From Streptococcus parasanguinis (lineage in GTDB: Bacteria; Bacillota; Bacilli; Lactobacillales; Streptococcaceae), in the NCBI RefSeq assembly GCF_023109675.1, contig NZ_JALDUR010000003.1, positions 150,016 through 214,015 of the forward strand: a stretch of DNA of 64,000 bases. The letters run 5' to 3'. How positions within the stretch are numbered: the stretch's first letter is position 1; each line of letters opens with the position of its first letter. The position numbers and the translations under genes were made by a program. The notes under the pieces are model-generated. The model was not told where the DNA came from and made no database searches. It worked only from the letters and a program-made list of their open reading frames with translations. Below, piece after piece: positions 19,301-28,348 of the stretch.

Positions 19301-20777
19301 TTTCGATGGGGACAAGGTACCCGATATCGATTTGAACTTCTCTGGGGAGGACCAGCCGAGCGCCCACTTGGATGTTCGTGATATCTTTGGGGAAGAATAT
19401 GCCTTCCGGGCAGGAACGGTAGGTACGGTCGCAGCTAAGACTGCCTACGGCTTTGTCAAGGGTTATGAGCGGGACTATGGCAAGTACTACCGGGATGCCG
19501 AGGTCGAGCGCTTGGCTCTTGGCGCAGCTGGGGTCAAACGGACGACCGGTCAGCACCCGGGAGGAATCGTTGTTATTCCAAACTATATGGATGTCTATGA
19601 CTTTACTCCGGTCCAATATCCGGCAGATGATGTGACCGCTGAATGGCAGACCACCCACTTTAACTTCCACGATATCGATGAGAACGTCCTCAAGCTCGAT
19701 GTCCTGGGACATGATGATCCGACCATGATTCGGAAACTCCAAGACTTGTCAGGCATTGACCCAAATGATATCCCTATGGATGATCCAGGGGTCATGGCTC
19801 TCTTTTCTGGGACGGAAGTGCTAGGGGTGACAGCCGAGCAGATCGGAACGCCGACAGGGATGTTGGGGATTCCAGAGTTTGGGACCAACTTTGTTCGGGG
19901 CATGGTCGAAGAGACCCATCCGACGACCTTCGCAGAGTTACTTCAGCTCTCTGGTCTGTCTCACGGTACCGACGTGTGGTTGGGAAATGCCCAAGACTTG
20001 ATCAAGGCGGGCATTGCTGATCTATCGACCGTTATCGGGTGTCGGGACGACATCATGGTTTACCTCATGCACGCGGGTCTCAAGCCTAAGATGGCCTTTA
20101 CCATCATGGAGCGCGTGCGGAAAGGGATGTGGCTCAAGATCTCAGAAGAAGAGCGCAATGGCTACATCCAAGCCATGAAGGAAAACAATGTCCCTGAATG
20201 GTACATCGAGTCCTGTGGGAAGATCAAGTACATGTTCCCGAAAGCCCATGCGGCGGCCTATGTTATGATGGCCCTTCGTGTGGCCTACTTTAAGGTGCAT
20301 CATCCTCTCTATTACTACTGTGCTTACTTCTCGATTCGGGCCAAGGCTTTTGACATCAAAACCATGGGGGCAGGCCTTGAAGCCGTGAAAGCGCGGATGA
20401 AAGAAATCGCTGAGAAACGCAAGAACAACGAAGCCTCTAACGTCGAGATCGATCTCTACACCACCCTTGAGATTGTCAATGAGATGTGGGAGCGGGGCTT
20501 CAAGTTTGGTAAGCTAGACCTCTATCGCAGTCAGGCGACAGAATTCTTGATCGATGGAGACACCCTGATTCCGCCATTTGTCGCTATGGATGGTCTAGGA
20601 GAGAACGTTGCTAAGCAGATCGTGCGGGCGCGTGAAGAAGGAGAATTCCTCTCTAAGACTGAGCTCCGGAAGCGTGGCGGCGTTTCGTCAACTCTGGTTG
20701 AAAAGATGGATGAGATGGGCATTCTTGGCAATATGCCAGAGGATAACCAGTTGAGCCTCTTTGATGATTTGTTCTAG
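16383..20777 (+). CDS. polC: DNA polymerase III PolC-type alpha subunit
   Basis: The Gram-positive replicative polymerase with built-in 3'-5' exonuclease. I start it at the ATG at 16383 (MSNTFEILM), which has a good AAGGGAGA site. This gives 1464 residues, the normal streptococcal length. Domains in order are an N-terminal domain, an OB domain, PHP ([11 protein letters not shown] near 342), the exonuclease inserted in PHP with Exo I VFDVETTG near 428, and a zinc-binding region with CGQC and CPNC pairs near 925-955. The polymerase acidic motif PDIDLNFSG lies near 980. Codon use is highly GC-rich and typical of core genes. A small membrane ORF follows. Confidence 0.97.
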   Translation: MSNTFEILMDQLDMPLEMRSSSAFLHAEIQEVVVHKVSRVWEFRFAFAEVLPIALFKELRQRLKDEFSKTGNQATFTIQVANQDFSADLLQAYYQEVFEDGPCASQGFKGLYQDLQVRAEGQELIISGPSSVDTEHFRKNHLPNLAKQLAAFGFPHFTCRVESDEELTEQEVARFEEENEKIFQAANEETLRAMESLAQMAPPPAVEEKPVFDFKAKKAAAKPKLDKAEITPMIEITTEENRIVFEGVVFDVEHKVTRTGRVLISFKMTDYTSSFSLQKWVKNEEEAQKFDMIKKNSWLRVRGNIEMNNFTRDLTMNVQDIQEVVHYTRKDLMLEGERRVEFHAHTNMSTMDALPEVEELVAKAAEWGHKAVAITDHGNVQSFPHGFKAAKKAGIQLIYGMEANIVEDKVPITYNEVDLDLNEATYVVFDVETTGLSAIYNDLIQVAASKMYKGNVIEEFDEFIDPGHPLSAFTTQLTGITNEHVRGAKPLVQVLKEFQEFCKDAVLVAHNATFDMGFMNVNYERHGLPKITQPVIDTLEFARNLYPDFKRHGLGPLTKRFGVGLEHHHMANYDAEATGRLLFIFIKDVAEKHGVTNLKDLNIDLIDENSYKKARVKHATIYVKNQTGLKNMFKLVSLSGTKYFEGVPRIPKTVLDAHREGLILGSACSEGEVFDAVISQGVDAAVEVAKYYDFIEVMPPAIYAPLIAKEQVKDMEELQTIIKSLIEVGDRLGKPVLATGNVHYLEPEDEIYREIIVRSLGQGAMINRTIGHGEDAQPAPLPKAHFRTTNEMLDEFAFLGEDLARKIVIENTNALAETFEPVEVVKGDLYTPFIDKAEERVAELTYKRAFEIYGNPLPDIVDLRIEKELTSILGNGFAVIYLASQMLVHRSNERGYLVGSRGSVGSSFVATMIGITEVNPLSPHYVCGQCQYSEFITDGSYGSGFDMPDKDCPNCGHKLSKNGQDIPFETFLGFDGDKVPDIDLNFSGEDQPSAHLDVRDIFGEEYAFRAGTVGTVAAKTAYGFVKGYERDYGKYYRDAEVERLALGAAGVKRTTGQHPGGIVVIPNYMDVYDFTPVQYPADDVTAEWQTTHFNFHDIDENVLKLDVLGHDDPTMIRKLQDLSGIDPNDIPMDDPGVMALFSGTEVLGVTAEQIGTPTGMLGIPEFGTNFVRGMVEETHPTTFAELLQLSGLSHGTDVWLGNAQDLIKAGIADLSTVIGCRDDIMVYLMHAGLKPKMAFTIMERVRKGMWLKISEEERNGYIQAMKENNVPEWYIESCGKIKYMFPKAHAAAYVMMALRVAYFKVHHPLYYYCAYFSIRAKAFDIKTMGAGLEAVKARMKEIAEKRKNNEASNVEIDLYTTLEIVNEMWERGFKFGKLDLYRSQATEFLIDGDTLIPPFVAMDGLGENVAKQIVRAREEGEFLSKTELRKRGGVSSTLVEKMDEMGILGNMPEDNQLSLFDDLF

Positions 20778-20794
20778 AAACAAAGGAGGAAAAC

Positions 20795-20944
20795 ATGAAG
20801 GTAGAAATTTTTGCAGAAGACAAACCAGCTGAAAAAGTCTTTGAGTACAAGCTAGAAGTGGCAGACAATGTCCTGCTCCTTTCCACCGCCATGCTCTCAG
20901 GAGCGATTGCTCTAGCCGGCTTATTTTCAGCCTTGAAAGATTAA
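20795..20944 (+). CDS. Small 49-residue membrane protein downstream of polC
   Basis: The ATG at 20795 follows a near-perfect AAAGGAGG ribosome site 18 bp after polC and runs to the TAA at 20942-20944. The product has a charged N-terminal half (MKVEIFAEDKPAEK) and a hydrophobic C-terminal half (LLLSTAMLSGAIALAGLF), so it is probably a small membrane-associated protein. It is directly followed by a strong terminator, so it appears to be the last gene of the polC transcript. Function unknown. Confidence 0.65.
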   Translation: MKVEIFAEDKPAEKVFEYKLEVADNVLLLSTAMLSGAIALAGLFSALKD

Positions 20945-20951
20945 CGGACAG

Positions 20952-20983
20952 CCTCTATTTTCCTGTTGAAAATAGAGGTTTTT
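20952..20983 (+). terminator. Intrinsic terminator of the polC unit
   Basis: A perfect 11-bp stem, CCTCTATTTTC (20952-20962) with GAAAATAGAGG (20968-20978), has a 5-nt loop and a TTTTT tail. Confidence 0.92.
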
Positions 20984-21116
20984 CAGTCCTTTCAGATCTG
21001 ATAAGTGTTTTCTTTGGACCTAGATTGTGTTACAATTTTTAGTAACGATTGTTTGTGACAAGGAAACAGAAAAACAATGGATGTTCTTTCAAAAAGATGA
21101 AACAAAGGAGAAGCGC

Positions 21117-23969
21117 GTGGCAAGATATTTAGTAGGGCCTTACAACAATAGTTGGAACTTTATGGATGCGGTTGAAAAAGCGCAGGATGGGGATACCATC
21201 GAGTTTGAAAATGGGTATGTCTTTCAATGGCCGACAAATAAAGTGATCGAGATCGACAAGAACCTTCATTTTGTGGGGCATGTGGTCCCAAATCCAAATG
21301 GCAATGGGCGCATGTTTAACAACACGATTGAGGCTTCCTTCCGATTTGTAGAGGGAGCTCAGGTGACATTTGAAGATCTGTGGTTTAAAGTTGGTGGGAA
21401 TTATACTACCTTGCTCTTATGGAATAGCTCAGATATCACCTGTAAACAGGTCTATTTTGAAGCAACCACTCCAACAAATAATGAATTTTTTATCTATATG
21501 GATACGCATTCGAAGTTGACACTGGAAGGAGTCGGGATGAAGGTTCCGGAAAAACACCAAAGTGCCATCGGAATGTCAGCATCAGAATTGTCTATTCGCA
21601 ATTCAACGATCTTTTCTAAGATTGATCTGTCAGAAGGATCTAAATTGACCTTAGAAAATGTCCATATTGAAAAATTTGGGAATAATACGATCCATGCCAA
21701 GGACTCAGAAGTGATTGCAAAAAATTCAACGATTACAGGCGGGGATCTGGAAAAGGATTTTCCACCAGTTTGGTTGAGGAATGTCATCTGGGAGTCTGAA
21801 AACTGTAAAATTGAGCTACCTACCGGTACTGGGGTCTGTCTTGATAATAATGTTCAATTCAATTCGGATTCGGATCGTATAACCTCCATCAATTCATTCA
21901 ATAGTATGATCCGAGCTCACCAGGCTACATTTACAGAATTTTTATGCGTCTATGAAGAGTCCTTTGCTTCCCTGACTGGAGAAACAACCTTCTTGAATGA
22001 GAATGCCGAAACCATTTCATTTGGCGTTTTTGATGATGGTGTGCTGATGGCTGAGCATATGATTTGTCATAAGATTGCGGATCCTAATATACGGCTTCAA
22101 GGTGGAGCCTTTGCGAAGGTGGGCACCATGACCTATAAGCAAGGGGATGCGCGTGATCTGACCAAGGAAATCGAGGATGACTGTGATTATCTTGTTGGCA
22201 GAGAAGTGGCGAAGGGAAATGCGCAAGTCGTTCCTACGGGACAGGCGACGGATGCAACGGTGGCTCCAACCACCGCAAGAGACTCTGGACCAGAGAAGAA
22301 ACAAGATGCTCTTCAAGAACTCAATAGCCTGATTGGTCTTGAAAAAGTCAAACATGAGATCAAGAAAATGATCAACATGGTGGAATTTAACAAGAAACGA
22401 ATCGCCAGTGGCAAGGCACCTGAAAAGCAAACCTTGCATGCTGCCTTTATGGGAAATCCTGGTACAGGGAAAACCACTGTGGCCCGTCTGTTGGGACAAG
22501 TGCTCTTTGATGCGGGTGTCCTCTCAGGGGAAGAATTCCGTTTCGTGGAAGCAACGGAGTCCGATCTGATTTCTTCGAATATTGGAGGAACGGCTGAACA
22601 GACCCAAGCCCTGCTTGAAAAAGCGCGAGGAGGCATTCTCTTTATTGATGAAGCCTATAGCTTGGATAAAAAGGACAGCGGTGCGGACTTTGGGATCGAG
22701 GCGATCAATACCATCCTCAAATTTATGGAGGACAATCGTGACGACATCATGATTATCTTTGCCGGCTATACCAAGGAAATGGAGGAGTTCTTAAAGACCA
22801 ATCCAGGCCTTCGTTCTCGGGTACCAAATAATTTCATCTTTGAAGATTTCACAGGAGATGAGATTGTCCAACTAGGTGAAATGATCCTGAGCAAAGGAGA
22901 CTACAAACTCGAAGACCGGGATTACTATGCGCGGCATGTTAAACGGGCTTATGATGGCTCGCTAGATAAGAGCAATGGTCGCTGGATCCGTAACCTGGAT
23001 GAGCAATTGACCAAGACCATGGCAGATCGGGTGGTGGCCCAAGGTTCTGACGATATTGAGACCATCCTCAATAGCGATATTGATGCTGTTCTTAACCAAG
23101 GTAAGTATCAAGCAGGAGCCGACAAGGAAGAAGATGGGATGGCTGCCCTCAACCGTTTGGTTGGAATTGCTAAGGTGAAAGAGCAAGTTGAACAATTCGT
23201 GGCCATGGCTGAGTTCAACCAAAAACGGGCTGAACAAGGTGGCATCGTTGAAGATACGACCTTGCACTCTCTCTTTCTTGGAAACCCCGGTACAGGGAAA
23301 ACGACTGTGGCCCGCATTTTGGGTAATATCCTCTTCCAAAAGGGGGTTATCAAGCAGAAGAAGTTTATCGAAGTATCCCGGAGCAATCTGGTTGGAGGCT
23401 ACCAAGGTCAAACAGCCTTGAAGACGCGCGAAGTCCTAGAAAGTGCACTGGGTGGAGTCCTCTTTATCGATGAGGCCTATACGCTTTATACCGGTTTAAA
23501 TGACGATTTTGGGAAGGAAGCCTTGGACGAAGTCCTCAAATTTATGGAGGATCACCGCCGCGATATCGTCATTATCTTTGCTGGTTACACGAAAGAGATG
23601 CACGACTTCTTGCAGGTCAATTCAGGTCTACAAAGCCGGATCCCAACTACATTTGATTTTGAAGACTACAGCCCAGATGAGATCGTGGAGATCGGTTTGT
23701 TAGGATTGCGTAAGCAAGGTTACCAGGTCAATGAAGCCCTTTATGGAGAGATTGTGAAAGGGAATTATATGCGTGCCAATGACCATAGTAATGGTCGCTG
23801 GGTCCGCAATCTCAATGAAAAACTCTTGCGCCAAGTATCAACTCGGGTAACCCGTGAAGGTAGTACAGACTACAATTCCATTTTGGATCAAGATTTGGAA
23901 GCTTTGAGAGAGAATAGCAGTTCAGAGCAACCCCATACCGTGGATGATCAAGGCTATGTTCTTCCTTAA
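21117..23969 (+). CDS. Beta-helix plus double AAA+ ATPase (CbxX/CfqX family)
   Basis: I start at the GTG at 21117, which has AAAGGAG six bases upstream, giving 950 residues. An upstream ATG (21081) and TTG lack a ribosome site. Residues 1 to about 370 carry repeated short strands (SELSIRNSTIF, SEVIAKNSTITGG) typical of a right-handed beta-helix. A Thr/Ala-rich linker leads to two AAA+ modules of the CbxX/CfqX-SpoVK type. The first has Walker A GNPGTGKTT near 445 and Walker B GGILFIDEAYSL near 505. The second has GNPGTGKTT near 721 and GGVLFIDEAYTL near 779. The family includes mycobacterial EccA, an ESX-associated cytosolic ATPase. Its location 10 kb from a T7SS is suggestive only. Confidence 0.85.
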   Translation: MARYLVGPYNNSWNFMDAVEKAQDGDTIEFENGYVFQWPTNKVIEIDKNLHFVGHVVPNPNGNGRMFNNTIEASFRFVEGAQVTFEDLWFKVGGNYTTLLLWNSSDITCKQVYFEATTPTNNEFFIYMDTHSKLTLEGVGMKVPEKHQSAIGMSASELSIRNSTIFSKIDLSEGSKLTLENVHIEKFGNNTIHAKDSEVIAKNSTITGGDLEKDFPPVWLRNVIWESENCKIELPTGTGVCLDNNVQFNSDSDRITSINSFNSMIRAHQATFTEFLCVYEESFASLTGETTFLNENAETISFGVFDDGVLMAEHMICHKIADPNIRLQGGAFAKVGTMTYKQGDARDLTKEIEDDCDYLVGREVAKGNAQVVPTGQATDATVAPTTARDSGPEKKQDALQELNSLIGLEKVKHEIKKMINMVEFNKKRIASGKAPEKQTLHAAFMGNPGTGKTTVARLLGQVLFDAGVLSGEEFRFVEATESDLISSNIGGTAEQTQALLEKARGGILFIDEAYSLDKKDSGADFGIEAINTILKFMEDNRDDIMIIFAGYTKEMEEFLKTNPGLRSRVPNNFIFEDFTGDEIVQLGEMILSKGDYKLEDRDYYARHVKRAYDGSLDKSNGRWIRNLDEQLTKTMADRVVAQGSDDIETILNSDIDAVLNQGKYQAGADKEEDGMAALNRLVGIAKVKEQVEQFVAMAEFNQKRAEQGGIVEDTTLHSLFLGNPGTGKTTVARILGNILFQKGVIKQKKFIEVSRSNLVGGYQGQTALKTREVLESALGGVLFIDEAYTLYTGLNDDFGKEALDEVLKFMEDHRRDIVIIFAGYTKEMHDFLQVNSGLQSRIPTTFDFEDYSPDEIVEIGLLGLRKQGYQVNEALYGEIVKGNYMRANDHSNGRWVRNLNEKLLRQVSTRVTREGSTDYNSILDQDLEALRENSSSEQPHTVDDQGYVLP

Positions 23970-23982
23970 GCTGAAGGAACAA

Positions 23983-24169
23983 GAAAAAAGAGGCTGGGAC
24001 AAAAGTCCTAGCCTCTCAATTATTTTTGGATTGTCGAGCAAGACGCAGTGGTTGAGTGGGCTCTACTACGCTGATTTCATCAGCTTTTACAGCCCTACTC
24101 AACTGTGCGGAGGTGGGACGACGAAATCGAATTCTAACGAATTATCGATTTCTGTCCCACTCTCTTTTT
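23983..24169. repeat. Streptococcal intergenic repeat, copy 1 (with terminator)
   Basis: The 254-bp gap before pepS is filled by a palindrome-rich element. It opens with a terminator-like hairpin, GAGGCTGGGAC (23990-24000) with GTCCTAGCCTC (24005-24015), and a later T-run that should end the AAA gene. It closes with TGTCCCACTCTCTTTTT. Parts recur in inverted orientation after pepS at 25464-25580: the CAACTGTGCGGAGG block at 24100-24113 and the GATTTCTGTCC block near 24148-24158. Confidence 0.7.
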
Positions 24170-24180
24170 ACATGGACTTA

Positions 24181-24189
24181 TGGTATACT
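24181..24189 (+). promoter_or_regulatory. Extended -10 promoter of pepS
   Basis: TGGTATACT is an extended -10 element 34 bp before the pepS start. It abuts the end of the repeat element, so the repeat supplies any upstream promoter sequence. The same string occurs before rlmB. Confidence 0.55.
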
Positions 24190-24223
24190 AGGAGGAGATC
24201 ATTCACTTATGAAGGAGAAAACA

Positions 24224-25465
24224 ATGGTTTTACCAAATTTTAAAGAAAACCTCGAAAAATACGCTAAATTGTTAGTGGCGAACGGTATCAATGTGCAACC
24301 TGGGCATACCTTGGTCTTGAACATCGATGTGGAACAAAGAGAATTGGCCCACTTGATCGTGAAGGAAGCCTATGCCTTGGGGGCGCATGAAGTGATTGTC
24401 CAATGGGCAGATGATTTCACTACCCGGGAAAAATTCCTCCATGCACCGATGGATCGTTTGGACAATGTGCCAGACTACAAGATTGCGGAGATGAACTACC
24501 TCTTAGACCACAAAGCTAGTCGCTTGGGTGTGCGCTCGTCTGATCCAGGTGCCTTAAATGGTGTTGATGCAGAGAAGCTTTCTGCCTCGGCTAAGGCTTT
24601 GGGCATGGCCATGAAACCAATGCGCATCGCTACTCAATCTAACAAGGTCAGCTGGACCGTTGCTGCAGCAGCAGGTTTAGAATGGGCGAAAAAGGTCTTC
24701 CCAAATGCGGCGAGCGATGAAGAAGCAGTGGATCTCCTGTGGGATCAAATCTTCAAGACTTGCCGAGTCTACGAGGAAGATCCAGTCAAGGCTTGGGAAG
24801 AGCATGCAGCTATTCTCAAGAGCAAGGCAGATACACTGAATAAGGAACAATTCTCAGCCCTTCATTACACAGCCCCAGGGACTGATTTGACTCTTGGCTT
24901 GCCGAAAAACCACGTCTGGGAATCTGCCGGAGCCATCAATGCCCAAGGCGAAAGCTTCTTGCCAAACATGCCGACAGAAGAGGTCTTCACAGCTCCTGAC
25001 TTCCGTCGCGCAGAAGGTTATGTAACGTCTACAAAACCGCTTAGCTATAACGGAAACATCATCGAAGGGATCAAAGTGACCTTTGAAAATGGAGAAATTG
25101 TGGATATCACAGCAGAAAAAGGCGATCAAGTCATGAAAGATTTGGTCTTCAAAAACAAGGGAGCGCGTGCCTTGGGTGAATGTGCCCTCGTCCCAGATCC
25201 AAGCCCAATTTCCCAATCAGGCATTACCTTCTTCAATACGCTCTTCGATGAAAATGCCTCTAACCACTTGGCCATCGGAGCAGCCTATGCAACCAGTGTA
25301 GAAGGTGGCGCAGAGTTCACAGAAGAAGAACTCGAAGCAGCCGGCCTTAACCGCTCAGACGTCCACGTCGACTTCATGATCGGCTCAAGCCAAATGGATA
25401 TCGACGGTATCCGAGAAGACGGCACCCGCGTCCCAGTCTTCCGCAACGGAGATTGGGCGATATAG
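24224..25465 (+). CDS. pepS: Aminopeptidase PepS (M29 family)
   Basis: A cytoplasmic metalloaminopeptidase of the M29 (thermophilic aminopeptidase/AmpS) family that trims N-terminal residues from peptides. I choose the ATG at 24224 (MVLPNFKENL) with AAGGAG upstream, giving 413 residues, the usual length. An in-frame ATG at 24209 is possible but poorly spaced from its ribosome site. Conserved M29 metal-binding segments are visible: ALGECALV, ENASNHLAIG and HVDFMIGS near the C-terminus. The gene stands alone between two inverted copies of an intergenic repeat. Confidence 0.93.
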   Translation: MVLPNFKENLEKYAKLLVANGINVQPGHTLVLNIDVEQRELAHLIVKEAYALGAHEVIVQWADDFTTREKFLHAPMDRLDNVPDYKIAEMNYLLDHKASRLGVRSSDPGALNGVDAEKLSASAKALGMAMKPMRIATQSNKVSWTVAAAAGLEWAKKVFPNAASDEEAVDLLWDQIFKTCRVYEEDPVKAWEEHAAILKSKADTLNKEQFSALHYTAPGTDLTLGLPKNHVWESAGAINAQGESFLPNMPTEEVFTAPDFRRAEGYVTSTKPLSYNGNIIEGIKVTFENGEIVDITAEKGDQVMKDLVFKNKGARALGECALVPDPSPISQSGITFFNTLFDENASNHLAIGAAYATSVEGGAEFTEEELEAAGLNRSDVHVDFMIGSSQMDIDGIREDGTRVPVFRNGDWAI

Positions 25466-25580
25466 GGAGCAGGACAGAAATCAGTAACTCGAAGAGTTTG
25501 ATTTCTACCTCGCTTTTCGATTTTAAGGCTCGGGCAAAAAAGGTCCACAGGACCTTTTTAGTCCCCCCCGCACAGTTGAT
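25464..25580. repeat. Intergenic repeat copy 2 (inverted, shorter) with pepS terminator
   Basis: GGGAGCAGGACAGAAATC (25465-25482) and GTCCCCCCCGCACAGTTG (25561-25578) are reverse complements, with small changes, of blocks in the element upstream of pepS. Inside lies a perfect terminator: AAAAAGGTCC (25537-25546), loop ACA, GGACCTTTTT (25550-25559). It can work on both strands. Confidence 0.7.
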
Positions 25581-25606
25581 GAGGAAGGGGCCTTGCTTCG
25601 CAATCC

Positions 25607-25636
25607 CTATCTACTACCTCAAAACAGTGTTTTGAG
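25607..25636. repeat. BOX-C-like repeat remnant
   Basis: The segment CTATCTACTACCTC followed by the palindrome CTCAAAAC-AGT-GTTTTGAG (25618-25636) matches the core of the boxC subunit of pneumococcal BOX elements as I remember it. BoxA and boxB parts are not seen, so it is a degenerate fragment. It supports a mitis-group host. Confidence 0.55.
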
Positions 25637-25669
25637 CCATCAACCCCTGTGCCCAAAATATAATAGAGT

Positions 25670-25708
25670 AAAAAGTATCCAACTGCTAAGAAGTTAGATA
25701 CTTTTTTT
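25670..25708. terminator. Bidirectional terminator-like hairpin
   Basis: AAAAAGTATC-C-AACT pairs with AGTT-A-GATACTTTTT around a short loop and is followed by more T residues. It sits in the 361-bp gap between pepS and the DUF443 genes, which otherwise holds the repeats listed separately. Confidence 0.65.
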
Positions 25709-25826
25709 GGTCAAAACTTGATCATCAAAGTAAAATCAGGTATGATGGATGGTATGTTCTTTTATGAATAAATAATATAATTATGACTGTCTAAGAATAA
25801 AATAGTATAGAAAGTAAGATCAATCT

Positions 25827-26495
25827 ATGTTTAAACCAGCAAAAATCGATCGTTTGCCGAAAATGAATTTTCGATATCGTTTGTTAAAAGTAGAGAATGA
25901 ATGGTATTTAATGGACGTCGATCGACCAATTATCATCACCTATTTTCTTCCATGGTTTACCTATTTTATCCCTCATAAAGGTTATCAGCTAACAGAGGAT
26001 GAAGTAGAAGCAATAGCTCCGAAAGTTCTTAAAAGAGATAAGAACATACTTTCAACTCAGACTAAAGCAGGGATTTCAACACTTGGTGCTGGTTCCTTAG
26101 CAGTTTTACTAGGTAGAGCTTTTCCGATAGAGGATTATTTATATTTTACTTCCCATCTACTGAATCTAGTGCTAATGATCCTTGTTCTAATCATTGCTTT
26201 TGGAATTCGCATTTGGATCAGTATTGGGAAAAAAGAGTCGGTCATAAAGCCTTCCAAGAAAGCTAAAAAAATGTATTGTCGCCCAGTAAGATTTAGGTTA
26301 CTACTAAAAAATCTTCTATTAGTAACATTGGCTTTATTTCTTTCAGCTGTATCATTTTGCTTTGTTCTGAGTACCAGTAAACCCAATCTAATTCTTCATG
26401 TGGCCTTATTTGCTTTTTCATTGGTTTTTTTATCACATGGTAATTTATTATTATATGCTTCAGGCGAGGATTATAAGGCAAAAATTAAAAAATAG
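25827..26495 (+). CDS. DUF443 (tandem five-TM) membrane protein, first copy
   Basis: A 222-residue protein that starts MFKPAKIDRLPKMNFRYRL. It has the DUF443 pattern: an N-rYrllk...YLMDVDR segment, then LPW-YFIPHK-YQLTEDEV, followed by about four or five transmembrane helices at roughly 85-105, 110-130, 160-182 and 188-210. DUF443 proteins occur in tandem arrays in staphylococci. The S. aureus TsaI proteins, which protect against the T7SS membrane-depolarising toxin TspA, belong to this family. No toxin gene is adjacent here, so an orphan immunity role is an inference. The ribosome site is weak. It is paralogous to the next gene. Confidence 0.75.
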   Translation: MFKPAKIDRLPKMNFRYRLLKVENEWYLMDVDRPIIITYFLPWFTYFIPHKGYQLTEDEVEAIAPKVLKRDKNILSTQTKAGISTLGAGSLAVLLGRAFPIEDYLYFTSHLLNLVLMILVLIIAFGIRIWISIGKKESVIKPSKKAKKMYCRPVRFRLLLKNLLLVTLALFLSAVSFCFVLSTSKPNLILHVALFAFSLVFLSHGNLLLYASGEDYKAKIKK

Positions 26496-26527
26496 GAAAA
26501 AGTGTAAATGTTAAGAAAGGATGATCT

Positions 26528-27196
26528 ATGTTTAAACCAGCAAAAATCGAACGGTTGCCCAAAATGAACTTTCGCTATCATTTATTAAAAGTTGACGGAG
26601 AGTGGTATTTGATGGAAGTCGATCGGCCGATTATCATCACCTATTTTCTTCCGTGGTTTGTTTATTTTATCCCTCATAAAGCCTATCAGCTGACAGAGGA
26701 TGAAGTAGGAGTCCTAGCTCCAAAAGTATTTGAAAGAGACAAGAAGCATCAGAGTTTAGTGAATAATAATATCGGGAGGGCATCGGTTGGTCTAGGTGTA
26801 ACCTCCATGCTATTAGCAAGGGCGTTTCCAATAGAAAAATACCTCAATTTTACCTCTCACTTGCTTAATCTATCCTTGATGATGTTGATTTTAATTTTTG
26901 TAGTGGGACTTCGGATTTGGATGGGTAGAGGGGAAGGGATGCAGGAAATTGTGGCAGATAAAACACCTCGAAAAGTGTATTGCTTTCCTGAATATATAAA
27001 AAACATACTATTACCTTTAATATATGTAACTTTTCTTATAGTCATGTTCATTGCAGTATGTTATGCAATTTTAATAAACTTTGAGCCCAATTTTATAATA
27101 CATTTTGGTCTATTAATCTCATCATTTCTATTTTTATCAGCTGGGAATTTAATTTTTTATTCCCCAATCATCTCTTTCAAAGCCAAAGTCAAGTAG
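26528..27196 (+). CDS. DUF443 (tandem five-TM) membrane protein, second copy
   Basis: Also 222 residues and closely similar to the preceding protein over the first 75 residues (same MFKPAKI start, same LPW-YFIPHK block). It diverges in the transmembrane part. That pattern, a conserved N-terminus with variable membrane segments, is typical of immunity-protein arrays under diversifying selection. It lies 32 bp downstream of copy 1 behind AAAGGATGATCT, so the two are probably cotranscribed. No catalytic motif is visible. Confidence 0.75.
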   Translation: MFKPAKIERLPKMNFRYHLLKVDGEWYLMEVDRPIIITYFLPWFVYFIPHKAYQLTEDEVGVLAPKVFERDKKHQSLVNNNIGRASVGLGVTSMLLARAFPIEKYLNFTSHLLNLSLMMLILIFVVGLRIWMGRGEGMQEIVADKTPRKVYCFPEYIKNILLPLIYVTFLIVMFIAVCYAILINFEPNFIIHFGLLISSFLFLSAGNLIFYSPIISFKAKVK

Positions 27197-27279
27197 ATCA
27201 AGTTAAGTGAAATTCAGAAGCAAGTGCAACATCCATCTGCTTTTGGATCTTAAAGGAATTTCTTAGAAAGGAGCATGTC

Positions 27280-28284
27280 ATGAAAAACGAAAAGACAGTC
27301 GGTATTGAGCAGGTGAACAAAGTCTACTTTAAAAGTTTAGCCAATACACGTGCTTCAGCGGCTATGATGATCACTTCGTGGACAGGCGTATTTCTGTTCG
27401 CGATTGCAATCCTTTGTTTTTATTCGTATGATGTATCAAAAGGTATAAAACCATTTAGTCATTGGTTTTTTGATATCCTCGTCATCTATTGTCTTTACCA
27501 TATCATTACATTTTTCTTGCCGTTAATGGGGACATTTATATATAGAAGACAAGTATTGTCAACGACCCTACTCTTATTCACCTATGCAGGGATGTTTTTA
27601 TCGCTCCAAGTCATGGGCTTGCTCATCATTGTTTCTGCTCTGGCAAATAAAGAATTTGAGGTAGGTTTCCCGAAATATGGCTTCATCGTCATTCCTTTTC
27701 TTGTGATTTGTACCTTAGTGGGCTTTATTTATAATTATTTTTGGCTTAAGAAGCAGTTAAAGATTGGCTTTTCACCAACTAGAACCCTAGGAAATTATTT
27801 CGCAAAATCAAGTAGTTACAGTAGCAATGCCCTAACGATCATCTTCGTCTGCTCCATGATAGGAGCGGCCCTTACTGGCTATTATGGAGTGGTGCTAGGA
27901 GTATCCGTAAGCATACTATTCAGTTACGCTTTTACTCAGTTGCTGACAGAAGTGGGTTACCTCTTGTATTTGAAAACAAAAAGCAAGGAATACTGGGAGG
28001 ATGAACCTGAAGATAATCCGACGTTGTGGGATTTACTATGGAATTGGTTGAAAGGCTTCAGCCTAAAAAAAGCTAAACTTCGCATTCCGTTAGAAATAGT
28101 ATGCTATCTATTGATGTTTGTAGCACTTGATCATTTAGGATATGCTGATGCAAAGGTAAGACGACCAATCTGGTTGGTGTGGCTTGTCAGAATGATTACC
28201 CTAGGAATTGCCTTGGACTTCTTTATTAGCATGGCACGTACCATCATACGCAAGTTTTCGAATAAAAGGCAAGGCAAAAAATAA
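27280..28284 (+). CDS. Polytopic membrane protein of unknown function
   Basis: A 334-residue protein with about eight predicted transmembrane helices: one near 30-50, a cluster at 60-160, further ones at 180-230, and two near 265-315. A cytoplasmic acidic loop (EYWEDEPEDNP) lies near 240. The ATG at 27280 has GAAAGGAG upstream. It follows the DUF443 pair by 83 bp in the same direction and ends at a terminator, so it may belong to the same unit. I do not recognise the family. Confidence 0.7.
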   Translation: MKNEKTVGIEQVNKVYFKSLANTRASAAMMITSWTGVFLFAIAILCFYSYDVSKGIKPFSHWFFDILVIYCLYHIITFFLPLMGTFIYRRQVLSTTLLLFTYAGMFLSLQVMGLLIIVSALANKEFEVGFPKYGFIVIPFLVICTLVGFIYNYFWLKKQLKIGFSPTRTLGNYFAKSSSYSSNALTIIFVCSMIGAALTGYYGVVLGVSVSILFSYAFTQLLTEVGYLLYLKTKSKEYWEDEPEDNPTLWDLLWNWLKGFSLKKAKLRIPLEIVCYLLMFVALDHLGYADAKVRRPIWLVWLVRMITLGIALDFFISMARTIIRKFSNKRQGKK

Positions 28285-28287
28285 CAA

Positions 28288-28327
28288 AAAAATACCTAAC
28301 CGAGAGCTTTCTCAGTTAGGTATTTTT
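28288..28327. terminator. Bidirectional terminator between convergent genes
   Basis: AAAAATACCTAAC (28288-28300) pairs perfectly with GTTAGGTATTTTT (28315-28327), with an inner GAGAG/CTC pairing. It serves the membrane protein gene on the plus strand and def on the minus strand. Confidence 0.92.
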
Positions 28328-28348
28328 GTCATTTACGCCCTTTGTATC

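Noticed and set aside
24056..24223. N-terminal extension of PepS
   Set aside because: The extra codons are read from the intergenic repeat and precede the promoter. The product starting at 24224 has the family's normal length.
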